Shown here in pieces: positions 56,098 through 64,000 of a stretch of DNA of 64,000 bases; within the stretch, counting starts at the first letter, position 1; each line of letters opens with the position of its first letter. Below the pieces are notes generated by a model. The model was given only the letters and a program-made list of their open reading frames with translations, was not told the DNA's origin and ran no database searches. The stretch comes from Odobenus rosmarus divergens (taxonomy: Eukaryota; Chordata; Mammalia; Carnivora; Odobenidae). Made by a program: the position numbers and the translations under genes. The stretch is from positions 423,918 through 487,917 of the forward strand of contig NW_004451648.1 in NCBI RefSeq assembly GCF_000321225.1, written 5' to 3'.

Positions 56098-57470
56098 TTA
56101 AACAGCCATGTTTAATTTTCAAAAGCTGATCTAATTCATAAATACCTGCAGACCTATGAATTGGAACATGAAAAGAAGCAAGAAAACAGGTTCATGGTAC
56201 TCCTGGGAAACTGTTTTTCATTATGCAAAAATCTGCTGTATTATTATCTGAGAGGAAGGATTTGACAAGTTAATTAGTTTGTCTTTTCTCTTATTTGAGC
56301 ACTTCTGCCACTCAAACCCTCCCCAGGTAAGTCAGTGTTTGTCTTTGATTTCAACAGTGGTACAACCCACAAACCTTCGCAGAATTCAGGGGCATTTACC
56401 TTTTGTTTTGAAGTCATAGGATTAAGTAAGGTACGTGAGAAGTATTTCTTGGAGCCCAAATGGTGAGTTGTGAAAGCAGATGTTTGTGGTTTTGGGTCCT
56501 GCTGTGCCAGTGCTGAATGTTGTGTCCCAAGTGGCAGAGGCACCTGTGTGTTCTTTGGAGAATATGTGTAAGTCTGTGATATGCCAGGCCCTCTAAAGCC
56601 CACAGTACAGAGGGTGGCACCTCTTTCCTGGGCTTCAGGGAAGTATTGAAATATCTCACACATCCATGAGATCTTTCAGAACATGAAGAGTAATCTCCAG
56701 CTTATTGTGCTAACAGAATGTTTCCTTCAGGGCTGAGTTGTATTACAAATGGTCCCTATTGATCGATTGTCTTTGTACCAGAGGTGCCAGGCTCCAGAAA
56801 GAGTGAGGGCAAATGTTTTAAGAAAACCCTTTCTCTCATACCAGTGAGTATGACTCACTTTACTGATCATCTCCAGTATTACATTACTTGGTCTTTGGCC
56901 CTGTTGGCTCCAAATCCTTAGGATTGAATTTTCTTTCCCCCCTGACTTGTATCACATATTTATTCTTTTTTTCCCTCTCATATCTTTCCCCTGTCCACAT
57001 GCTCTCCTGCAGCTGCATGTTGTGCATTTGCCATGGTCTCCCGCATCTCTGCTGCCTTTGCAGGCTCTCAGCTCCCTGGGTGTGCTTCCTTATTCTGTTG
57101 CATTTATTTTTGTTGAGGTGAGAAGGAAGGGAGTCCCAGGAAGACCCTGAAGATCTAAGTTTTCATTCTAGAGTTCTTTTCCAGGGGTGCAATGAAAGTG
57201 GATGTTAAAGGTTTCTAGAGCAGAAGAGAAAGGAAAGGATTGTCCATATGCAAGAGTCCACCTGAGAGTTTTAGTGTGAATGAGCAAGGAAGGTGTGATC
57301 ATGAACACTGCTCCTTGAAGGCCAGTGAGCCTATTACCAATCACTCATTATAAAGTCATACTTTATTATCCAGCATTTATTTCAGCAGGACTTGGCATTA
57401 TAAAAATAAAATATGAGGATTGTTCAAATACTGTAGGATAGATAGCAGTGTGGCTACAGCTCAGCCATTA
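56098..57470. other. intergenic, no recognised element
   Basis: Unassigned. The minus-strand frame 56274-56663 (129 codons) and the overlapping 56414-56659 have no recognisable domain or splice context. Confidence 0.45.
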
Positions 57471-57489
57471 GCAAGCATCACTAATTTTA

Positions 57490-57747
57490 TTTATTTATTT
57501 TTTAAAGATTTTATTTATTTATTTATTCATGAGAGACAGAGAGAGAGAGAGAGAAGCAGAGGGAGAAGCAGGCTCCCAAGGAGCAGGGAGCCCGATGCGG
57601 GACTCNNNNNNNNNNNNNNNNNNNNNNNNNNNNNNNNNNNNNNNNNNNNNNNNNNAGGGAGCCCGATGCGGGACTCGATCCCAGGACCCCGGGATCATGA
57701 CCTGAGCCGAAGGCAGACGCTTAACCATCTGAGCCACCCAGGCGCCC
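57490..57747 (-). mobile_element. CAN-SINE containing an assembly gap
   Basis: Minus-oriented copy with duplication AAGCATCACTAATTTTA (57473-57489 and 57748-57764). Fifty Ns (57606-57655) interrupt it. Confidence 0.9.
57606..57655. other. assembly gap (50 N)
   Basis: A run of exactly 50 N. The 21 bases before it and the 21 after it are identical (both begin AGGGAGCCCGATGCGG), so the true gap may be absent. Confidence 0.99.
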
Positions 57748-57764
57748 AAGCATCACTAATTTTA

Positions 57765-58135
57765 AATACCCTCCTGGTGCTACCTAAATTTGCATACTCT
57801 GGCCACAGGTCCCCTTTGCACAGTAAAAGGAACGTTTATGCCATGCAGAATGTTTCTAGGAAGATCAGTGTAAGTAAGCAAAGTAAACCCTTTCTCTAGG
57901 CTACCTCGGGGTTGTCTCTCTCTGAAGGGCACTGCAGAAACAAAGGCATGCCTGCCTTGGAATTCGGGAGCTGGGCAGCAAGCTGACCTTTAACTTCTTA
58001 CTGCCCACTCCGTGTAGGATTTAGGAAAGGCAGGCATGATACTATCTTCAAATATTTGAGCACCCTCTGTGGTGCTCCTAATAATTACTAATGTTCCCAA
58101 ACACTAACTGGAAATCTCACAAGATAAACAATAAC
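57765..58135. other. intergenic, no recognised element
   Basis: Unassigned sequence. Confidence 0.5.
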
Positions 58136-58140
58136 AGACT

Positions 58141-58260
58141 TTTTTTGTGTATGTGTAAGCTCCACGCCCAGTGTGGGGCCCAGTGCTGGCTTGAACTCAG
58201 GACCCTGAGATCAAGAGTCGGATGCTGGACGCTTAACCAGCTGAGCCACCCAGGTGCCCC
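58141..58260 (-). mobile_element. short CAN-SINE variant
   Basis: About 120 bases, ends GCCACCCAGGTGCCCC, contains GATCAAGAGTCGGATGC. Flanked by AACAGACTTTTT repeats. Similar class to the copy at 17162. Confidence 0.8.
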
Positions 58261-58674
58261 AATGGGAACAGACTTTTTAAAAGAAAAAGGAATGAGTGAA
58301 TGAAAACTTCCTCTTTTTTTATTTAACAAAGAAGTTTTATTTAACAACAACAACCAAAAATCAGAGTTCTGCAATTTCTCAGTTTTTTTTCCATTCCTTT
58401 TCCTGTCTTGCAGCCTTATTAATATAACCATAGCCTAAAATTCTGAGATTGTTTTGAAAAATGGCGTCAAAGCATGTTAACCTGGGGTAAGTGACAGTGA
58501 TCTGCAAGTGCAGGCTTTGCCAAGCCTGGGCTCTCTAGCTTTTCAGCAACTGAGGATATTTGATCTACATCTGTGGACTCAGCCCTAAGTGCTGTCCCCA
58601 GTTTTCTAAGGGTGATCCTTTTGAAGACACAGTTTTTTGTTTTGTTTTGTTTTTTTTTTAAGTAAGTCTAGAGC

Positions 58675-58840
58675 AATGGTCCTCAGCCCTAGCTACTGAA
58701 CAACAGGTAAGGAGCTTCTACAAAATATTAGTGCCTAAGCTCACCCCCACACCGATTAAACCAGACTCTTTGGGGGGTGGGGCTGGGAATCTAAGACTCT
58801 GGATTCTTCTCATGTTCCACCAGGGTTATATGTCACTCTT
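58675..58840 (+). mobile_element. MER5A-like DNA transposon
   Basis: CAATGGTCCTCAGCCCTAGC and GGGGCTGGGAATCTAAGA resemble MER5A, immediately before a MER20. Confidence 0.5.
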
Positions 58841-58854
58841 CTATTCTAGAGTAG

Positions 58855-59070
58855 TGGCTCTCAACTAGGGGTGATTTTTGCTTTCCAGGGGACATTTGGC
58901 AATGTGAGAGACCTTTTTGGTTGTCACACCTGGGGCGGTGCTATTGGCATCTAGTGAGTAGAGACCTGGACTGACTGCTGACATCCTGTAATACATAGGA
59001 CAGTTTCCACAGCAAAGAATTACCTGGCTCACAGTGTCAGAAGTGTCAAGGTTTAGAAACTCCAATCTAG
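58855..59070 (+). mobile_element. MER20 DNA transposon (hAT-Charlie)
   Basis: GTGGCTCTCAACTAGGGGTG, GGGGACATTTGGCAATGTGA, TTTTTGGTTGTCACACCTGG and GTGTCAAGGTTTAGAAACTCC pieces follow MER20 end to end. Confidence 0.85.
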
Positions 59071-59930
59071 GCTGACACCAAGGTTCTGTGTCAAGTTACC
59101 CTTGAGCTGATGCTGTTGAGATTCTAGTAGCATATTCCAGAGGTGATAGCGGGATTTTTGTCCATTTCGCAAAGCCTGAGTTCCTACAGTTCTCTATCCC
59201 AAACCTTAATGTTTATTAGAGGAATGAAAGATCTTCAAAAGGCTGACTGCCTTCTTGCTTGCCTGGACAGCTGAGGAATTATTGCTCCCATATGCCCATT
59301 CCTGTGCTCTGCCTATGTTTTGGGACACAGATGTTACCATCGATCAGACTTCCCATTGCCAACTGTTTTCCTCTTTACAGTTTTTAATATTGGAGTTTTC
59401 ATTCTAGTGTTTTGTTTTTCTTTCTGTGGTTACATGAGTAATTAATGGCAACCCCCACCCCCTCACAAAGCCCTTCAGTGGCTTTATTTATAGGTAGAGG
59501 GTCATCTAAGATTCAGGGAGGAATTGGCCAGCATTTCGAAGAAAATTCTTCTGCAACAGGATTATCAATAATGAAAATGCATGCTAGCAGGGAATTTATA
59601 AGTAAGACAAGTATGTCATTGCCCTAGGAGACCTTTTCTGAGCAGACTGCTTTTAGATTCAGAATAAGTCCTACTGAGAAAGATTCAGCAAAGGGAAGAA
59701 TGAATGAATAGCAGCTCCCCACAGGTACAGGGATAGAAGGGCAAATGTGGACACAGAAAGACATAGAAACTTCAGTGTAACACCTTTTCCTGGGAGAGTC
59801 CAGCTACCTGGCATTCTGAAGACAGAGGGGAGAGCCATAAAAGCAGTGGGACTTTGAATTGCTTTGAACTCCTTAGCCAGGCCCCAGAAAAGTCAAAATT
59901 TACCCTTTCTCAGTTCTGGGTCCCTGATGT
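59071..59930. other. intergenic, no recognised element
   Basis: Unassigned sequence. Confidence 0.5.
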
Positions 59931-59934
59931 GGAG

Positions 59935-60340
59935 TTGGGTTCCCAGATTTAGCAAATACAAATAAAGGGCCTCAATTTGAGTATCAGATAAAGAATAATA
60001 TTTTTTAGTATAAGTATGTCCCAAATATGGTATGGGATGTATTTATACTGAACAAAATATTCTTGCCTATCTGAAATTCAAATTTTTAAAAAAGATTTTA
60101 TTTATTTATTTGACACAGAGAGACACAGCGAGAGAAGGAACACAAGCAGGGGGGGTGGCAGAGGGAGAAGCAGGCTTCCTACTGAGCAGGGAGCCCAATG
60201 CGGGACTTGATCCCAGGACCCTGGGATCACGACCGGAGCCGAAGGCAGATGCTTAACAACTGAGCCACCCAGGCACCCCTGAAATTCAAATTTAATTGGG
60301 CATCCTGTCTTTTATCTGGCAACTCTAACCTGGAGTTTCC
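59935..60340. mobile_element. palindromic MITE-like DNA transposon, split by a SINE
   Basis: The left arm (AGATTTAGCAAATACAAATA ... AGTATAAGTATGTCCCAAAT) is an imperfect reverse complement of the right arm (TGGGATGTATTTATACTGAA ... TTATCTGGCAACTCTAACC), with the centre near 60025. A SINE sits in the right arm. Confidence 0.65.
60086..60278 (-). mobile_element. CAN-SINE inside the palindromic transposon
   Basis: Duplication CTGAAATTCAAATTT at 60071-60085 and 60279-60293, perfect. Confidence 0.92.
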
Positions 60341-60753
60341 TTCTAAGCAGAGAGCATGAGGAGTAGACCAGATAGGAAAATACGGAACCGCAGTACAGGA
60401 CTTACTACCTACTACTGACTAACAAGGTTGGTAGAAGAAACAGTGGGTGAGTGGTACCCAGAGGCTCACTCATATGCACATACATAAAGTAATCCTTTTA
60501 TGATTTTAATATCCTTTCTCCTGATGACCTCATTCTTCACAGTTCAAACTCCTCCCAAATTTCTATCCAGACAGCCCTCATTTTCTGACATGCAAAATTA
60601 ACCAGACCTAGAATGGCCTTCTTTAATTACTGTTTACCTCATTTGCATGAATTTTTTCTTCCTTCATTATAAAGTCATTTCCATAAGATAAGGAACTACT
60701 ACCAGTGTAACTATGAATGGAATACGTGCAGAAGAATTTTGACAAAGATTTTA

Positions 60754-60950
60754 GGGGCGCCTGGGTCACTCAGTCAGTTAAGTGTCCAAGTCTCGATTTT
60801 GGCTGAGGTCATGATATCATGGTCATGGGATCGAGCCCTGCATGGGGCTCCATGCTTAGCAGGGAGTATGCTTGAGATTCTCTCTCCTCCCTATGCCCCG
60901 CACCCTGCTCACTCTTTCTCTCTAAAATAAATAAGTCTTTAAGAAAAAGA
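60754..60950 (+). mobile_element. CAN-SINE, older subtype
   Basis: Subtype with AAGTGTCCAAGTCTCGATTT in the tRNA part. Perfect duplication TTTTGACAAAGATTTT on both sides. Confidence 0.9.
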
Positions 60951-60969
60951 GTTTTGACAAAGATTTTTA

Positions 60970-61495
60970 ACTCTACTTATTAAGACTTCTTGTGTGTTCT
61001 TGGCTACTCTTTCTCTGGTAGTCAAAAGAATGCAGATAATTCTGTAGTCTTATTTTCTCTCTTTGTTTTTTCTTTCTCTTCCCATTGTGTTTGACTTGTC
61101 CTCAACTTTTGCATCCTTTTAATTTGTTAACTTTACGATGACTTTTCTCTTCCTGTTTCATGGATCTTCTTTTTTTTATCCAGGACTTTCTATTCAACAA
61201 ATAATAGTTGATGGACACATAAAACAGGAGAGACAGACATGCTGCAAAATGCGTTAGTGTCAAGCAGGTGACATTCTCTAGGATCAACAAAGGTAAAGTT
61301 TAATGGGCTCTTAGAATTTAAGGGTGTTTGGTTTTGCTTAATTTGTGTGATCCTAGTGATCCTACAAAAGTAGTAGTGTATTTTTCTGAAACAGGAACTT
61401 CAGCCACAAGTACTGTGAGGCTTGTGGGCAAAAGCACGTAGCTAGAGAGTAAGCCTAGCTGACTGCTTGGCATCTGAATGTTGATAATGCTATGT
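60970..61495. other. intergenic, no recognised element
   Basis: Unassigned sequence. Confidence 0.5.
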
Positions 61496-61499
61496 TCAT

Positions 61500-62275
61500 T
61501 CATTCATCAGGTAGTATTCTAGTCCTGGAGATTCAGAAATTAATAGACTTTGCCCTCATGAAACAGATAATAACCAAAAAAAAAAATAAATAATTTAATC
61601 TCGGGTAGTGGTAAGTACCATAAAGAAAAATTAAGTGGGATGAGGGATAAGTGTAGCATTAGGATGGGAAGGAGGGTGCATTTTTAATATCATGGTCAGA
61701 GAAGAGTTTGCTAAGGAGCTGGTGTTTGATAGAAATCAGACTGATGGGAAGGAGTAAGCCATGTCACTATTTGGGGGAACCTAGACAGAAGGAACAGAAA
61801 ATGCAACAGCTTGAGTTCAAGAAGCAGCAAGAGGCTGTAACTGAAAGGGAGTGATCATGGAGAGTGGTAGGAGGTGAGTCAGAGACATAAGTAAGGGCCA
61901 GATCACGATGGAGCTGGTAGTCCACAGAAAGGAGTGCCATGGGCAGCCATTGGATATTTTAAGCAGGGGTGAGACAGGGTTTGAATTAAAATTTAATACA
62001 TCACTTTGGCTACTGTGTAGAGAGTTGACTGGCGGGAGGGAGAGTTGTAAAACAAGAGTGAAAAGGGAGACCAGTTAGGAGTATTGAAATAGAACAGGCA
62101 GAAGAAGATGTTAGCTTAGGTGATAATAGTGGAGGTGGCGATAGATGCTTGGACCATATGGCATATGAGGTGAATAGTGTCAGGAAATAAGAGGAATCAA
62201 AGATGATGGGCTTCTGACCCAAGCACCTGGGAAAATGGGGATGCCACTTGTTGATGGAGAAGACTAAATAGGAAC
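61500..62275 (-). mobile_element. L2 relic
   Basis: AGTCCTGGAGATTCAGAAAT, TTTGCCCTCATGAAACAGAT and CAGCCATTGGATATTTTAAG GCAG-like text is typical of antisense L2. Frame broken. Confidence 0.6.
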
Positions 62276-62698
62276 AGTTTTTGTTGTTGTCTTTGAAATA
62301 TTTTTTGAAACAATCATAAATTTACAAAATACTTGGGAATATAATACAAGTAACTTTTTACCCCCCAAACTATCTGTAAGTTGTCCCACCACCTTTGAAT
62401 ATGTTAATACTCCATACGTTAGTATTCAGAGTATTTACTTACTATTCAACATATTTATACTCAAAGTATTTATTTAGTATTTAGTTAATATTCCTACTAA
62501 CAAGCATAGTCTCCTGTATAATTGTAAAACATCAAACTGAGGAAGATTACATTGATTTTCTTCTACCATCTGATTCTCAGACCATGTTCATGTGTTCCAG
62601 TTGTTTCAACAATGTCTAAAAATATCCAGTTCAGAGTCATGCATTGCGTTTGGTTGTCCTATTTCTCGTCTAGTCTGGAAGAATCCCTTTCATCAGCT

Positions 62699-63440
62699 TT
62701 AATGATTGTTTTAGTTTTCTGTGTTGCATAAAATATCACCAGAGACTCAGCAGCTTGAAGCAACATACATTTGTTATCTCAGTTTCTGAAAGTCAAGAGT
62801 CTAGATATGGCCAGGTTGGATTCTCTGCTTTAGGGTCACCGGGCTGTAATCCACATGTCACCCAGTGCTATGGTCACATTGGAGATTTGACTGGGAAAAG
62901 ATCTGCTTCTTAACTCCCTCACATTGTTGGCAGAATTCATTTGCTTCCTGCTGTAGTCCCAAGGTGTCAGCTTATTGCTGGAGATCACCCTTAGCTCTTA
63001 TACTTCTTTGCCATGTGGGTTTTAACAATATGACCACTTACGCCATGGTAGCTTGCTGCTTCAAGGACAGTGAGGCTGTGTCTCTAGCACCTCTGTTAGC
63101 AAGGTGGTCTTTTTTTTTTTTAATTTTATTTATTTACTTGACAGAGAGAAACACAGTGAGAGAACACAAGCAGGGGGAGTGGGAGAGGGAGAAGCAGGCT
63201 TCCTGCCGAGCAAGGAGCCTGATGCGGGGCTCGATCCCAGGACTCTGGGATCATGACCTGAGCCAAAGGCAGACGCTTAACGACTGAGCCACCCAGGTGC
63301 CCCTAGCAAGGTGGTCTTATACAATGGTCTTTAATGCAATCCTGGAAGTGACATTGCATCACCTTTGTGATATCCTATGGGTTCTGCCCAAACTCAAGGG
63401 ACAGGGATTATTGGTGTCCACCTTAAAGTCCATCTGCCAC
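62699..63440 (-). mobile_element. MaLR-type LTR (MLT1-like) inside LINE-1
   Basis: GTTTTAGTTTTCTGTGTTGC, GTTATCTCAGTTTCTGAAAG and TGCCCAAACTCAAGGGACAG resemble an antisense MLT1 relative. The SINE at 63112-63303 lies inside. The open frame at 62865-63287 crosses LTR and SINE and is not a gene. Confidence 0.6.
63112..63303 (-). mobile_element. CAN-SINE inside the LTR
   Basis: Perfect duplication TAGCAAGGTGGTCTT at 63097-63111 and 63304-63318. Confidence 0.92.
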
Positions 63441-64000
63441 AATGAGTTTGATACTTTTGAAGATAACTTTGTAGAAGTTCCTTAATTTGGGTTTGTCTGA
63501 TATTTGCTCATGATGATAAGCAAGTTAAGAATATTTTCACAGACCGTTACAGACATGATTTTGAATTGTTCTCATTGTATTGTATCTGGTGGCTCATCAT
63601 TTCAATTTGCCCCATTATTTATGTTCACTTTGTTTATTTGAATTAAGTGATACTGACTAGGGATTCTCCACAGTAAAGTTGATTTTTTCTTGTATAATTA
63701 GTAAATGTTTTGTGGAGAGATACTTTGAGACTATATAAATATCCCATTCCTCATCATACTTTTAATCCATCACTCAATCATTTTTCAGTATGGACTTATA
63801 ATTTCCTATTTAATTCAATGGGTTATAATCCATTACTATAATTATTTATTTTTATTCTCAAATAATTCCAGATTTGTGTTTTGGAAGTCCCTTCAAAATG
63901 GCTTCTGTGTTCTTTTGACATACCTCTATCATTCTTTGAGCACTTCCTTTCAGGAGCAATAAACTATGCTGAAATCACCTATTACTCCATGGAGCCTTGG

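Larger units (their letters stand above)
62280..63900 (-). mobile_element. old LINE-1 fragment, split by a MaLR LTR
   Basis: Left part (to about 62698) includes GAGTCATGCATTGCGTTTGG. The right part (from about 63440) includes TTAATTTGGGTTTGTCTGAT and ATTCTCCACAGTAAAGTTGA. Both halves belong to one antisense LINE-1. Confidence 0.65.

Noticed and set aside
56274..56663. 129-codon minus-strand open frame
   Set aside because: No domain, no splice signals, and an overlapping second frame on the same strand; composition looks random.
57420..57899. 159-codon open frame
   Set aside because: It is open only because it passes through a SINE and the N gap (translated as X).
62865..63287. 140-codon plus-strand open frame
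   Set aside because: It runs from an LTR relic into a SINE, so it is a composite of repeats.
1..64000. CRISPR arrays, bacterial operons, integrative elements or other prokaryotic systems
   Set aside because: The sequence is mammalian with introns, SINEs and LINE-1; direct repeats are target-site duplications, microsatellites or small tandem duplications.

Overview
This is a mammalian nuclear genomic window, almost certainly from a carnivoran. It contains about 29 copies of the tRNA-Lys-derived CAN-SINE (head GGCGCCTGGGTGGCTCAG, B box near GGGATCGAG, pyrimidine-rich middle, AATAAA-rich poly-A tail), plus carnivore-type LINE-1 3' ends, MIR/L2, MaLR LTRs and MER-type DNA transposons. The SINE subfamilies are those of arctoid carnivores (bears, seals, mustelids). 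The canid SINEC_Cf head (GGGATCCCTGGGTGGCGCAG) is not seen. The species cannot be named from this.

The one protein-coding gene I can support is C9orf72, on the minus strand from about 20924 down past the left edge. Non-coding exons 1a (about 20714-20924) and 1b (about 20510-20590) lie in a CpG island. Coding exons 2 to 8 are at 14830-15317, 13416-13475, 9232-9327, 8415-8479, 6219-6291, 3770-3886 and 1248-1483. All junctions are GT-AG, and exons 3 to 8 match the human lengths I recall (60, 96, 65, 73, 117, 236 nt). The exons join into 1091 nt of open frame, about 364 of the usual 481 residues. Exons 9-11 lie left of the window. The protein is a longin/DENN-fold partner of SMCR8 and WDR41 in autophagy, lysosome and small-GTPase control. 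The region equivalent to the human ALS/FTD GGGGCC repeat (20576-20635, between exons 1a and 1b) holds only two isolated GGGGCC hexamers.

From 20925 to 64000 I find no convincing protein gene. This matches the long gene-poor interval upstream of human C9orf72. It is filled with LINE-1 (29965-31110, 33530-34530, 51255-52355, 52560-53400, 62280-63900), LTRs (31340-31815, 35195-35640, 54640-55105), L2/MIR relics, MER20 and MER5-like transposons, a (CA)n microsatellite at 48183-48233, and a 50-base assembly gap at 57606-57655 inside a SINE. One exon-like block (28858-29016, +) has good splice signals and a fully open 53-codon frame.

I found no undescribed gene system. The most notable signals are the non-expanded hexanucleotide locus, a near-perfect 66-bp tandem duplication in intron 1, a poly-A-only insertion between 15-bp direct repeats in intron 2, a two-codon upstream ORF overlapping the C9orf72 start, and gap flanks suggesting the assembly gap is spurious. 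Human comparisons rest on remembered sequence, not on an alignment run here.
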